A DNA stretch of 64,000 nucleotides from Solirubrum koreensis (GTDB taxonomy: Bacteria; Bacteroidota; Bacteroidia; Cytophagales; Hymenobacteraceae). The position numbers and the translations under genes are program-made. The notes beneath the pieces are model-generated. The model made no database searches. It saw only the letters and a list, made by a program, of their open reading frames with translations, and was not told where the DNA came from. Positions 1 through 7,945 of the stretch are shown piece after piece. How positions within the stretch are numbered: the first letter of the stretch is position 1; each line of letters opens with the position of its first letter. The stretch covers positions 124,001-188,000 of the forward strand of contig NZ_BAABHA010000010.1 in assembly GCF_039541855.1 (NCBI RefSeq). The letters run 5' to 3'.

Positions 1-1
1 C

Positions 2-43
2 GAGGACCTGTGCGCACGCATGGCTGCTGTTGTTAGTGCATAA
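2..43 (+). CDS. C-terminal end of a gene truncated by the window edge
   Basis: The frame ending with TAA at 41-43 reads through to the window edge and gives a 13-residue tail (EDLCARMAAVVSA). It is followed at once by a strong terminator hairpin, as expected for a gene end. The fragment is too short to identify, and the reading frame rests mainly on the terminator position. Confidence 0.4.
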   Translation, partial: EDLCARMAAVVSA

Positions 44-73
44 AAAGGCCCTACGTATCTGTAGGGCCTTTTT
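42..73. terminator. Bidirectional intrinsic terminator
   Basis: A 13-bp perfect stem (42-54 with 61-73) with a 6-nt loop, A-rich on the left and T-rich on the right. It sits between the truncated + strand gene and the minus-strand accA, so it can serve both. Confidence 0.85.
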
Positions 74-125
74 CGGTATTCAGAAATGGTTTCGTGACCA
101 GCAAACAGGCTCCGTTAACTGCCAA

Positions 126-1079
126 CTACTCTACCACCACGCCCATTTTGCCAAACTTGTCGATGCGCTGCGAAATGCGCTCATCGGCGGGTAGGGCTTC
201 CAGTTCGTCGAGGCATTTGGTCAGCGTCTTTTTCAGCAGCTGAATCATTTTGGTGGGGTCGGTGTGGGCTCCACCGAGCGGTTCTTTCACAATGCTATCG
301 ACCAAGCCGGCCTTGAGCATGTCGGTGGCCGTGAGCTTGAGGGCTTCGGCGGCTTGCTCCTTGTAGTTCCAAGAGCGCCACAGAATGCTGGAGCACGATT
401 CCGGTGAAATTACCGAGTACCAGGTGTTTTCGAGCATCATCACCCGGTCGCCGATGGCAATGCCCAGGGCTCCACCCGAGGCCCCTTCACCAATGATGAC
501 GCAGATAACCGGCACCTTCAGCATGAACATCTCACGCAGATTACGGGCAATGGCCTCGCCTTGTCCGCGTTCCTCGGCTTCCAGGCCCGGAAAAGCACCG
601 GGCGTGTCAATGAGGGTTACAATGGGCTTGCCGAACTTTTCGGCTAGCTTCATCAGCCGCAGTGCCTTCCGGTAGCCTTCGGGGTTGGGCATGCCGAAAT
701 TGCGCATTTGCCGCTGCTTGGTGTTGCGGCCTTTTTGCTGGCCGATAAACATCACGGTGCGGCCATCGAGCTCGGCAAAACCGCCCACCATGGCCTTGTC
801 GTCGGCCACGGTACGGTCGCCGTGCAACTCGATGAACTTCTGGGTCATGCCCTCGATGTAGTCGAGCGTGTAGGGGCGGTCGGGGTGGCGCGAAAGCTGC
901 ACCCGCTGCCAACGGGTAAGGTTGGCGTAGGTTTCCTTTTTGAGGGCCTTGATCTTGGCCTCCAGCGCCTCTACGGCTTCCGATACATCAACTTGGCTTT
1001 CCTGAGCCAGTTTCTGCATCTCGCGGAGTTTGCCCTCGAGGGCGGCAATGGGTTGTTCGAAGTCGAGCAGCATAGCCAA
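126..1079 (-). CDS. accA: Acetyl-CoA carboxylase carboxyltransferase subunit alpha
   Basis: Alpha subunit of the cytoplasmic carboxyltransferase that, with AccD, moves the carboxyl group from biotin-carboxyl carrier protein to acetyl-CoA to give malonyl-CoA, the first step of fatty acid synthesis. At 317 residues it has the usual AccA length. It opens with the helical segment typical of the family (LDFEQPIAALEGKLREM) and contains the oxyanion-hole region GEGASGGALGIAIGDRV and the SPESCSSILW segment. Transcribed alone on the minus strand; an exact TAnnTTTG element lies about 60 nt upstream of the ATG. Identification is secure. Confidence 0.97.
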   Translation of the reverse strand: MAMLLDFEQPIAALEGKLREMQKLAQESQVDVSEAVEALEAKIKALKKETYANLTRWQRVQLSRHPDRPYTLDYIEGMTQKFIELHGDRTVADDKAMVGGFAELDGRTVMFIGQQKGRNTKQRQMRNFGMPNPEGYRKALRLMKLAEKFGKPIVTLIDTPGAFPGLEAEERGQGEAIARNLREMFMLKVPVICVIIGEGASGGALGIAIGDRVMMLENTWYSVISPESCSSILWRSWNYKEQAAEALKLTATDMLKAGLVDSIVKEPLGGAHTDPTKMIQLLKKTLTKCLDELEALPADERISQRIDKFGKMGVVVE

Positions 1080-1137
1080 ACAGGGCGGCGGGTGGTCACC
1101 GCACAGTCGTTCTTAAACGGTGGGAAATGAAGGATGG

Positions 1138-1145
1138 CAAAGGTA
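1138..1145 (-). promoter_or_regulatory. Putative accA promoter -7 element
   Basis: On the minus strand this reads TACCTTTG, an exact match to the Bacteroidota housekeeping -7 consensus TAnnTTTG, 58 nt upstream of the accA ATG. No well-spaced TTG -33 box is seen, so support is the -7 box and its position. Confidence 0.5.
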
Positions 1146-1266
1146 CACGAACCAACGCAAGCTTGAGGCGGCTATTTTTGCGCGGAAGAGGTAAATTTTT
1201 TGTGGTTGTTAATCAGCAATAACCGGTGGTAAGATACCCGATTGCGTAAAATTGTAAGGCGCCGAC

Positions 1267-1298
1267 TTGCACGGGGCCAAAACAGCAGCCTACCTTTG
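1267..1298 (+). promoter_or_regulatory. Promoter of first tRNA-Asp unit
   Basis: TTG at 1267-1269 and TACCTTTG at 1291-1298, separated by 21 nt, fit the Bacteroidota sigma-A promoter (TTG near -33, TAnnTTTG near -7). The mature tRNA begins 38 nt after the -7 box. Confidence 0.65.
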
Positions 1299-1302
1299 CA
1301 GC

Positions 1303-1331
1303 GCAATCGGGGAAACGCCCCGGCTCATTGC
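1303..1331 (+). other. Hairpin leader of the first tRNA-Asp transcript
   Basis: GCAAT/ATTGC and CGGGG/CCCCG arms can pair to form a bulged hairpin that ends 5 nt before the mature tRNA. The same leader is present in the second unit at about 1696-1723, where the 3' bulge is one base shorter. A role in 5' processing is only an inference. Confidence 0.45.
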
Positions 1332-1336
1332 AGCCT

Positions 1337-1410
1337 GGTTCGGTAGTTCAGTTGGTTAGAATGCCGCCCTGTCACGGCGGAGGTCGCGGGTTCGAGTCCC
1401 GTCCGGACCG
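1337..1410 (+). tRNA. tRNA-Asp (GTC), copy 1
   Basis: A 74-nt cloverleaf: acceptor GGTTCGG pairs with CCGGACC (one G-U), anticodon stem CCGCC/GGCGG encloses a loop with anticodon GTC, T-loop GTTCGAGTC, discriminator G as expected for tRNA-Asp. CCA is not encoded. A Rho-independent terminator follows directly. Confidence 0.96.
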
Positions 1411-1411
1411 C

Positions 1412-1447
1412 AAAGAGGCCCTGTAACGCAAGTTGCAGGGCCTCTTT
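1412..1447 (+). terminator. Terminator of first tRNA-Asp unit
   Basis: A 12-bp stem (1412-1423 with 1436-1447) ending in a T run, starting 2 nt after the tRNA discriminator base. Its stem sequence differs from that after copy 2, so it lies outside the duplicated block. Confidence 0.8.
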
Positions 1448-1661
1448 CGGTTTGTAACAGTTTCAGCTTGGCTAAAATTGCCCGCAAATCCGACGGGCAC
1501 CAGCGTTTCAGCAGGGTATGGGCTTTAAACTTCGCTTTGGCGGAAAGGAGTTAATTTTTTTCTTTCGGCTTTTGTGACTGATTATCAAGCCTGGAGAAAC
1601 GATTAACATGAATTAAAATCGGCGAGGCCTGTCTTTTTCCTTCGATACAGCTCCTTTTCGA

Positions 1662-1691
1662 TTGCAAATTCAAAAAGCACTTCTACCTTTG
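1662..1691 (+). promoter_or_regulatory. Promoter of second tRNA-Asp unit
   Basis: TTG at 1662-1664 and TACCTTTG at 1684-1691 with a 19-nt spacer, the canonical Bacteroidota spacing. The duplicated block includes the -7 box but not the -33 region, which differs from copy 1. Confidence 0.7.
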
Positions 1692-1728
1692 CAGCGCAAT
1701 CGGGGAAACGCCCCGGCCATTGCAGCCT

Positions 1729-1802
1729 GGTTCGGTAGTTCAGTTGGTTAGAATGCCGCCCTGTCACGGCGGAGGTCGCGGGTTCGAGTCCCGTCCGGAC
1801 CG
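1729..1802 (+). tRNA. tRNA-Asp (GTC), copy 2
   Basis: Identical in sequence to the first copy over all 74 nt, with the same -7 box and leader apart from one deleted base. It has its own terminator, so the two are separate transcription units rather than one operon. Confidence 0.96.
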
Positions 1803-1803
1803 C

Positions 1804-1837
1804 AAAAGCCCTTCGGTGTATTCCGAAGGGCTTTTTC
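1804..1837 (+). terminator. Terminator of second tRNA-Asp unit
   Basis: A 13-bp stem (1804-1816 with 1823-1835), followed by a T-rich run. From here to about 2000 I see no further gene or structured element. Confidence 0.85.
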
Positions 1838-2002
1838 GTTTTTACACCCTACACGCTTTATGCAGGCCTAAACAACTATTAAGTTGCGTTACGGTGCAGC
1901 GTGCTTGGTCGGCCGGGAAGGTGGCGCTAAGTGAGCGTGACCGAAGCCAACCCGTATGGACTGGCTTGGTCAAGCTCTAAGGCTAACATGAACGGCACTC
2001 CG

Positions 2003-2344
2003 TTACGCCACGGCTACTAAGTCCAGCGCAGCTGGGTGCGGCGCAGCCATTCGGCCTCCGTGCTTCTGAAAAAATGCCCTTACGGTTGCTGCCAGCTGCA
2101 ATTCCTCCGAAGCATCGGAAAGATTACCAGCTGCTGCAGAGGCGGTTCGGGGAACGGATAAATAGAGGCGTGCACCGTCGCGGGCCGTATGCCGGTGAAC
2201 GTACATGGTAGTTTGCCATTGCGAAGCATAGGGCAGGGGCTCGAAACCGATTTCCAGTAGGTATTCGTCGTGCATAGCCATTGCAGTAAGATGATAAACA
2301 GGGATATAACGCAGCCCGGCGGCACGCAGGTACCACATAATCAT
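2003..2344 (-). CDS. Hypothetical protein, about 113 residues
   Basis: Not recognised. The frame is open from 2344 to 2003. An in-frame Met at 2281 (MAMHDEYLLEIGFEPL) would give a 92-residue protein and may be the true start. The C-terminal half has a helix-like stretch (ASEELQLAATVRAFFQKH). No signal peptide or membrane segment. Overlapping open frames on the same strand at 2080-2325 and 2124-2456 compete with it; this one was chosen for its better amino acid composition. It lies divergent to the metallo-hydrolase gene. Confidence 0.4.
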   Translation of the reverse strand: MIMWYLRAAGLRYIPVYHLTAMAMHDEYLLEIGFEPLPYASQWQTTMYVHRHTARDGARLYLSVPRTASAAAGNLSDASEELQLAATVRAFFQKHGGRMAAPHPAALDLVAVA

Positions 2345-2448
2345 GTGATGAATGAACCCGCCGCGGCTTATTCACTGCGAAAAGCGGGAGGGGCGTATTA
2401 GCCGGGGCAATAGTTGAGCGGGTTGACAGGTTTGCGCATCTTGCGTCC

Positions 2449-3297
2449 ATGAACATTCATTCCCTCGATACGGGCCTGTTCAAGCTCGACGGCGGCGCCA
2501 TGTTTGGCGTGGTACCCAAGTCGCTTTGGAACAAGCTAAACCCCGCCGACGACAACAACATGTGCACCTGGGCATTGCGCTGTCTGCTCATAGAAGACGC
2601 TGGCCGCTTAGTACTGGTCGATACAGGCATCGGCAACAAGCAGGACGCCAAATTTCGCGGGCATTTCTACCTACACGGCGACGATTCGCTGGAAGGCTCG
2701 CTGCGGAAGCAGGGCTTTACGGCGGCCGATGTAACCGATGTGCTGCTTACTCACTTGCACTTCGACCACTGCGGCGGCGCCGTGGAGCGCACCGCGGACG
2801 ACAGGCTGCAGGTGGCCTTTCCCAATGCCACGTATTGGTCGAACCAAGCCCACTGGGACTGGGCCGTTCAGCCCAATGCCAGGGAAAAGGCCTCTTTTCT
2901 AAAGGAGAACATTTTGCCCATTCAGGAGAGCGGGCAGCTGCGTTTCCTGGAGTCCGGTGCCGGTGTTGGCGCCGCTCTGCCCATGTTGCGCGACCTGGTG
3001 TTCGTGAATGGGCACACCGAGCAAATGATGTTGCCCGTAATGGAGTATAAAGGCCGTACGCTGGTGTTTACAGCCGATTTAATTCCCTCGGCGGGTCATT
3101 TGCCGTTGCCCTACGTGATGAGCTACGACGTGCGCCCTCTGCAAACCCTTAGCGAAAAAGAGCAGCTGCTTGAACGGGCTGCCGCCGAAAACTGGGTACT
3201 GGTGTTCGAACACGATGCGCAAGTGGAGGCCTGCACCGTGACGCGAACCGACCGCGGCATACGTCTGGCCGAAACCTTGCGGTTGGCCGACCTGTAA
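2449..3297 (+). CDS. MBL-fold metallo-hydrolase
   Basis: A 282-residue cytoplasmic member of the metallo-beta-lactamase superfamily. The metal-binding motif HLHFDHCGG near residue 103 is intact, and a later His in FVNGHTEQM and Asp in FTADLIPS fit the third His and bridging Asp of the fold. Length and motif spacing resemble the AHL-lactonase/YtnP-like group, but substrate cannot be read from sequence. It ends 8 nt before the patatin gene, so the two are probably cotranscribed. Confidence 0.88.
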   Translation: MNIHSLDTGLFKLDGGAMFGVVPKSLWNKLNPADDNNMCTWALRCLLIEDAGRLVLVDTGIGNKQDAKFRGHFYLHGDDSLEGSLRKQGFTAADVTDVLLTHLHFDHCGGAVERTADDRLQVAFPNATYWSNQAHWDWAVQPNAREKASFLKENILPIQESGQLRFLESGAGVGAALPMLRDLVFVNGHTEQMMLPVMEYKGRTLVFTADLIPSAGHLPLPYVMSYDVRPLQTLSEKEQLLERAAAENWVLVFEHDAQVEACTVTRTDRGIRLAETLRLADL

Positions 3298-3305
3298 GCG
3301 GGCTG

Positions 3306-4118
3306 GTGGAAACAGCTACTCCTTTTCGCCGCAGTTTGGGTTTGGCCATGTCGGGCGGCGCGGCGCGTGGCATTGCGCATCTAGGCGTGTTGGAAGCTTT
3401 GGACGAGCTTCAACTGCCCATTGGGCGCCTTTCGGGCGTGAGTTCGGGGGCGCTGGCGGCGGTGTTCTACGCGGCCGGTGTTCCACCACGCGAGGTGCTG
3501 CGCCTGCTTACCGATACCCGTTTTTTACGCATGTTGCGGCCGGGTTTCGGGCGCGGATTGGTGCGGGTTTCGGTGCTGGAGCAGCTGATTGCGGCGCATT
3601 TGCCCGGCAGCCACACCTTTGCCGATTTGCGCTTTCCCGTTACGTTGGCTGCTACCGATCTGGCCGCCGGCGAAACGGTGTATTTTCACGAAGGCCCCTT
3701 GTTACCGGCGCTGATGGGTACATCGGCGGTGCCCGTGCTCTTTCAGCCCGTGGAATACCAAAACCGGGTACTGGTGGATGGCGGCCTGCTGAATAACCTG
3801 CCCGTGGAACCCTTGTTGAACCGCCCCGAGCTGGCCGTGGTGGGGGTGCACACCAACGTGCTGAACATGGAAGCGCCCATTACCACCATGCGTCACGTGG
3901 CCGAGCGCACTTTTTTTCTGGCTATTAGCACCAATGTGGCGCCGCGCCTGGCCCGTTGCGAACTGGTGCTGCAGCCGCAGGAGCTGCGGCAGTTCAGCGT
4001 GCTGGATCTGCGGCACGCGGCGGCCATTTTCGAAATAGGGTACCGGTACACGCTGGCACAAGCCGGAGCGTTGGTTTCGTTGCTCGAAAAACCCTCGCCA
4101 ACCGGGGATTTTGCCTAA
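3306..4118 (+). CDS. Patatin-like phospholipase
   Basis: Cytoplasmic serine lipid acyl hydrolase of 270 residues. It shows the Gly-rich oxyanion loop SGGAARGIAHLGVL, the nucleophile elbow GVSSG, and the DGG motif (VDGGLLNNLP) that supplies the catalytic Asp of the Ser-Asp dyad. The start is a GTG at 3306; the next ATG would remove the first strand and leave the oxyanion loop at the extreme N-terminus. It sits 8 nt after the MBL gene and is followed closely by an acyltransferase, which suggests a small lipid-remodelling operon (inference). Confidence 0.9.
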   Translation: METATPFRRSLGLAMSGGAARGIAHLGVLEALDELQLPIGRLSGVSSGALAAVFYAAGVPPREVLRLLTDTRFLRMLRPGFGRGLVRVSVLEQLIAAHLPGSHTFADLRFPVTLAATDLAAGETVYFHEGPLLPALMGTSAVPVLFQPVEYQNRVLVDGGLLNNLPVEPLLNRPELAVVGVHTNVLNMEAPITTMRHVAERTFFLAISTNVAPRLARCELVLQPQELRQFSVLDLRHAAAIFEIGYRYTLAQAGALVSLLEKPSPTGDFA

Positions 4119-4151
4119 TTTTGAGCTTTTCCAAGGTTCTTGCCCCTGCGT

Positions 4152-4709
4152 ATGAACAGCTTTTGGCTGGCGTTTTCGAAGTTCTGGTTTAAAATTACGG
4201 GCTGGCGGTTGGCTTCCGGCATCCCTGCTCACATCCGGCAGGGCGTCATGATTGCGGCACCGCACACCAGCAATTGGGACTTTATATATTCCCGCGCCGC
4301 GTTTTTCCTGATGCGCCGTGACGTGCGTCTGACCATCAAGAAGGAGTGGACCGAAATACCAATCCTGGGCAAGCTCGTCCTGAGCCTGGGCGGGCTGCCT
4401 ATCGACCGCAGCAAGAACAACAGCACGGTGGAAACCATGATCGAGCTGTTCAAGCAGAATCCGGAGCTGATAATCCTAGTTACGCCCGAAGGCACGCGCA
4501 AATATCAGCCGCGCTGGCGCAAAGGCTTTTACCACGCCGCCGTAGGCGCGGGCGTACCCATTCTGCTGGGCTACCTCGATTACGAGAAAAAGGAGGCCGG
4601 CGTGGGTCCTGCAGTTTATCCCACCGGCAACTACGAAGCCGATCTGGAAACCATTCAGAGCTTTTACCGCACTAAAAAAGGCCGTTATCCAGAGCAGGGA
4701 GTTCGGTAA
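4152..4709 (+). CDS. Lysophospholipid acyltransferase family protein (PlsC-like)
   Basis: A 185-residue acyltransferase of the PlsC/LPLAT superfamily. It carries the H-x4-D motif (HTSNWD), the PIDRS segment and the PEGTR motif that positions the phosphate of the acceptor. A TTG four codons upstream (4140) is possible, but ATG at 4152 gives the natural start (MNSFWLAFSKFW). At under 200 residues it resembles the short glycerol acyltransferases of Bacteroidota. Acyl donor and acceptor are unknown. It follows the patatin gene by 33 nt. Confidence 0.85.
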   Translation: MNSFWLAFSKFWFKITGWRLASGIPAHIRQGVMIAAPHTSNWDFIYSRAAFFLMRRDVRLTIKKEWTEIPILGKLVLSLGGLPIDRSKNNSTVETMIELFKQNPELIILVTPEGTRKYQPRWRKGFYHAAVGAGVPILLGYLDYEKKEAGVGPAVYPTGNYEADLETIQSFYRTKKGRYPEQGVR

Positions 4710-4839
4710 GTTGCACTGGTTGTTTGAGCGGGTCTGACCTATTGGGGTACCAGAAGCGCCATTAGGGAGCAATTGGGGTTCTACAACTCCGCAAGAATCG
4801 GGTTGGGGCAAGGGGATATCCGCGCGTAGTTTTACCGGT

Positions 4840-5736
4840 ATGCAAACGTCGCTTTTCCCACCCACGTTTACGGCTGTGCCCGAGGCACCAGCCGCTACCG
4901 ATTACCAGCGTGTAGCCCAGGCTATCCGGTTTTTGGAGGAAAATTTCCGCCGCCAGCCGAGCCTGGATGACGTAGCCGCCGCCGTGCACCTGAGTCCGTT
5001 CCATTTTCAGCGGCTGTTCAGCGAATGGGCCGGCATCAGCCCCAAGCGCTTTGTGCAATACCTAACCGCCGATTTCCTAAAGGCGCGCTTAGCCGAGGCT
5101 GGTAGCTTGGCCGAAGCCGCCGAGGCGGCCGGGCTTTCGGCTCCATCACGGCTGCACGACCTGTTCGTGACGCTGGAAGCGGTAACCCCGCAGCAGTACC
5201 GCACCGGGGGCGAAGGCGTGCGAATTGGCTACGGCGTGCACGAAACGCCATTTGGCCCGGCCCTATTGGCTGCTACCGAACGCGGCATCTGCAGCCTGGC
5301 GCTGCTAGGTGCAGCTTCTCCCGAAGCGGCCCTGACTGATTTACAAAAGGCCTGGCCCCGAGCCGCACTGGTAAACGATGCAGCCCAAACTGCACCCTTA
5401 CTGGGGCAGGCATTTGCCACTACGCCTAGCCGACCGCTGCATTTGCTGGTGCGGGGTACTAATTTTCAGGTGAAAGTATGGGAGGCGTTGCTGCGCATTC
5501 CGTTGGGGCAGCTGGTTAGCTACCAGCACATTGCGCAGGCCATTGGGCAGCCCAAAGCCCTGCAGGCGGTCGGGTCGGCGGTGGGGGCAAACCCTGTGGC
5601 GTACCTGATTCCCTGCCACCGGGTAATTCGAAAGGAAGGCGTGCTGGGTGAATACCGCTGGGGCTCCACCACCAAAAAGGCCATAATAGGTTGGGAAATG
5701 GCTCAAACCGAGCTGCAAGCCGGCCAATTCGCGTAG
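4840..5736 (+). CDS. Ada-like AraC regulator fused to O6-methylguanine-DNA methyltransferase
   Basis: A 298-residue protein with an N-terminal AraC-type helix-turn-helix (about 20-115; LDDVAAAVHLSPFHFQRLFSEW) and a C-terminal methylated-DNA-protein cysteine methyltransferase domain (about 125-290) with the acceptor-cysteine motif PCHRVI. The N-terminal zinc/methyl-phosphotriester domain of E. coli Ada is missing, as in many Bacteroidota homologues. It repairs O6-alkylguanine by suicidal alkyl transfer and may also regulate. A TTG/TAGTTTTA pair (4803-4834) ends 5 nt before the ATG, hinting at a very short or absent leader. Confidence 0.9.
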   Translation: MQTSLFPPTFTAVPEAPAATDYQRVAQAIRFLEENFRRQPSLDDVAAAVHLSPFHFQRLFSEWAGISPKRFVQYLTADFLKARLAEAGSLAEAAEAAGLSAPSRLHDLFVTLEAVTPQQYRTGGEGVRIGYGVHETPFGPALLAATERGICSLALLGAASPEAALTDLQKAWPRAALVNDAAQTAPLLGQAFATTPSRPLHLLVRGTNFQVKVWEALLRIPLGQLVSYQHIAQAIGQPKALQAVGSAVGANPVAYLIPCHRVIRKEGVLGEYRWGSTTKKAIIGWEMAQTELQAGQFA

Positions 5737-5792
5737 ATTAACGGCCCGGCACCTGTTTTCGGAGTTCCGCCTACCATCAAGCTTCCTGCGTC

Positions 5793-6389
5793 ATGCCCGA
5801 AAAACTGCAAACCCTGCTTTTTATCCTCCTCGGGATAGTTGTGTTTGTAATCAGCATGGTGCGCAAAGCCCGGGAGGCCATGCGCCGCGAGGCTCAGGAA
5901 CGCAAATTGCCGCTGCCCGGCGACCAGCGCCCCACCTCGCGGCCGGTGCGGCCGCCCAGTGCCCCATCGTTCGACGACTTGCTGCAGCAAATGAAGGAGC
6001 AAAACCGACGCGGTCAGGCGACAACTGCGGCTCCAACTGCCCCCACGCCTGAAACCACGCCGGGAAACCGACCCATTCCCCGCGAAGTAGCGCGAGAAAC
6101 CCGCACGCTGGAAGCACCCAAACGCGCCGCTCAAAGCCTGGAGGAAGCCGCCTTGGACCGACCTGCCCGCAGCCAGGAAAGGCAAAAGCCCATTGCCCGG
6201 CGTGCCGATACGCTGCCGCGCGTAAGCGTGGCCCACGGCAACGAAGATTATTGGAGCCGGAAAGCGGCCGAGCCCCGCGTAGCGCCCGTTGCTACGGGGG
6301 CCAGCATTGCGCGCCGCCTGCACAACCCCGCCGATGTACGCACTGCGTTCATTTTATCCGAGGTGCTGCAGCGGCGGTTCGAGGTTTGA
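5793..6389 (+). CDS. Hypothetical membrane-anchored protein
   Basis: Not recognised beyond general features. The first 25 residues form one hydrophobic helix (LLFILLGIVVFVISMV) followed by a basic stretch (RKAREAMRREAQERK). The remaining 150 residues are Pro/Ala/Arg-rich and probably disordered. The C-terminal segment NPADVRTAFILSEVLQRRFE looks conserved and helical; I recall similar tails in Bacteroidota proteins of unknown function but cannot name the family. Topology is probably N-out with a cytoplasmic tail. It converges on the next gene with a 7-nt gap. Confidence 0.7.
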   Translation: MPEKLQTLLFILLGIVVFVISMVRKAREAMRREAQERKLPLPGDQRPTSRPVRPPSAPSFDDLLQQMKEQNRRGQATTAAPTAPTPETTPGNRPIPREVARETRTLEAPKRAAQSLEEAALDRPARSQERQKPIARRADTLPRVSVAHGNEDYWSRKAAEPRVAPVATGASIARRLHNPADVRTAFILSEVLQRRFEV

Positions 6390-6396
6390 GGGCAGT

Positions 6397-7056
6397 CTAT
6401 TGCTGCGTGAGGGCGTACGCCAGCAGGTTAGCGCCCATGCGCAGGGCTTGCTCATGCTTTTCCACTGGGTCACGGTAGATTTCGGGGTCTTCCCAGCCGT
6501 TGCCCAGGTCGCATTCGTAGCTATAGAAGCACACCAGGCGCCCTTTGTAAATCAGGCCAAAGCCCTGGGGCCGGCCACCGTCGTGTTCGTGAATTTTGGG
6601 CAGGCCCTTGGGAAAAGCGAATTTCTGGTGGTAGATGGGGTGGGAAAAGGGCAGTTCCACGAAGCTTAGCTCGGGGAATACCTTCTTCATTTCGGGCCGA
6701 ATAAACTTGTCGAGGCCGTAATTATCGTCGATGTGCAGGAAGCCGCCGCCGGTGAGGTAGCGCCGTAGGTTTTTGGCTTCGGCATCGGTGAAGGTGATGT
6801 TGCCGTGGCCGGTGAGGTGTACAAACGGGTATTGCAGCAGCTCCGCTGAACCGGGCTCTACGGTAGCTTCGTCGGGGGCAATGTTGGTTTTGAGCGTCTG
6901 GTTACAGAAGCGAATCAGGTTGGGCAAGGAGGTTTTGTTGCCGTACCAGTCGCCTCCGCCGCCGTACTGCAGGCGCGCTATTTTAAAGCTGTAGCTCGGG
7001 CTGGCGGCCGAGAGAGGCAGCAGCAGGACCAGCAGCAAAAGTAAGTTCTTTATCAT
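6397..7056 (-). CDS. DUF4159 domain-containing secreted protein
   Basis: A 219-residue protein with a signal peptide (MIKNLLLLLVLLLPLSAASP). The rest matches the DUF4159 pattern: ARLQYGGGGDWYGNKTSL near the start of the mature protein, then HLTGHGNITF, GGGFLHIDDNYG and SYECDLGNGWEDPEI. The fold resembles ThuA/GATase-1-like domains, with no known activity. Probably periplasmic. It is separated by about 100 nt from rsmE on the same strand. Confidence 0.85.
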   Translation of the reverse strand: MIKNLLLLLVLLLPLSAASPSYSFKIARLQYGGGGDWYGNKTSLPNLIRFCNQTLKTNIAPDEATVEPGSAELLQYPFVHLTGHGNITFTDAEAKNLRRYLTGGGFLHIDDNYGLDKFIRPEMKKVFPELSFVELPFSHPIYHQKFAFPKGLPKIHEHDGGRPQGFGLIYKGRLVCFYSYECDLGNGWEDPEIYRDPVEKHEQALRMGANLLAYALTQQ

Positions 7057-7162
7057 CGATGGGTGGTTTTCGCAATAATTAGCAGGCTCCTATTCAGCAG
7101 CCTAAATCAACTCTCGGGAGTAAACTGCTTCTTTCGAGGCGCATTAGGCTAACAATGTAGCG

Positions 7163-7870
7163 CTACGATAATTCCCGCACCACGTGTACGGTGTGGCAGG
7201 CCGCCAGCGCCGCGGTTTCGGTACGCAGGCGTGAATTCCCCAGCGTTACCGGGCGAATACCGAGGCCCAGCGCCAGCTCTATTTCCTCGGGGGTAAAGTC
7301 GCCCTCGGGACCGATAAGGATGCAGCATTCGGTGCCTGTGGCCGCTACTTGGGCCAGCGCGGTCCGTTCGCCTTCGGCCAAATGGGCAATGAACGCGGTA
7401 GCCGGCTGCACGGTGCGCACGAAGGAGGCAAAATCGGTAAGCTCGTCGAACTGGGGTAGCCAAGCCTGGCCCGACTGTTTAAGGGCACTCACGGCAATTC
7501 GTTCGAGGCGGTCCAGCTTCAGGTCGCGGCGCTCGGAGCGGGCGCAACGTAGGAACGACAGTCGTTCAACCCCGATTTCGGTGGCTTTTTCCACCAGCCA
7601 TTCCATGCGGTCGAGGTTTTTGGTGGGCGCCACGGCTACGTGCACCTGGTACGGGCGGCGCGGCACCTGCTGCTCGCCCACGATGCGCAACTGGCAGCGC
7701 TTGGCTTCGGCCACAGCTACTTCGGCTTGAAATACGCCACCGCGGCCGTTAAGCAGCTCCACTGCGTCACCCTCTCGCAGGCGCAGAACGCGCACGGCGT
7801 GCTTGCTTTCGTCTTCGGGCAGGGTGTAAGATGAGCCGGAAAGGTCGGGAGCGAAGAAGGTGTGGGGCAT
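7163..7870 (-). CDS. rsmE: 16S rRNA (uracil(1498)-N3)-methyltransferase
   Basis: SPOUT-class methyltransferase that modifies U1498 of 16S rRNA using S-adenosylmethionine. The 235-residue protein shows the N-terminal PUA-like part (HTFFAPDLSG) and the C-terminal trefoil-knot motifs: IGPEGDFTPEEIELA and VTLGNSRLRTETAAL. Length and motif order are typical. An exact TAnnTTTG box ends only 5 nt upstream of the ATG, so the message may be leaderless. Confidence 0.95.
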   Translation of the reverse strand: MPHTFFAPDLSGSSYTLPEDESKHAVRVLRLREGDAVELLNGRGGVFQAEVAVAEAKRCQLRIVGEQQVPRRPYQVHVAVAPTKNLDRMEWLVEKATEIGVERLSFLRCARSERRDLKLDRLERIAVSALKQSGQAWLPQFDELTDFASFVRTVQPATAFIAHLAEGERTALAQVAATGTECCILIGPEGDFTPEEIELALGLGIRPVTLGNSRLRTETAALAACHTVHVVRELS

Positions 7871-7874
7871 GGGG

Positions 7875-7882
7875 CAAAGGTA
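7875..7882 (-). promoter_or_regulatory. Putative rsmE -7 element close to the start codon
   Basis: TACCTTTG on the minus strand, ending 5 nt before the rsmE ATG. With normal spacing, transcription would start at about the ATG. No TTG -33 box with good spacing is visible. Confidence 0.4.
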
Positions 7883-7945
7883 GGTCCGTCCGCCGACGCG
7901 GAGTGTGCCGATTATCTTGCATCAGCACTACTTTATTAATTAGCC

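Larger units (their letters stand above)
1290..1806 (+). repeat. Two-copy duplication of a tRNA-Asp unit
   Basis: Bases 1290-1414 and 1683-1806 are identical except for one indel. They cover the -7 box, leader hairpin, tRNA and first flanking bases. The DNA between (1415-1682) is unrelated and holds only a terminator and the second -33 region. Confidence 0.85.

Noticed and set aside
1720..1980. Open frame of 86 codons on the + strand
   Set aside because: It runs straight through the second tRNA-Asp gene and its terminator; it is open by chance.
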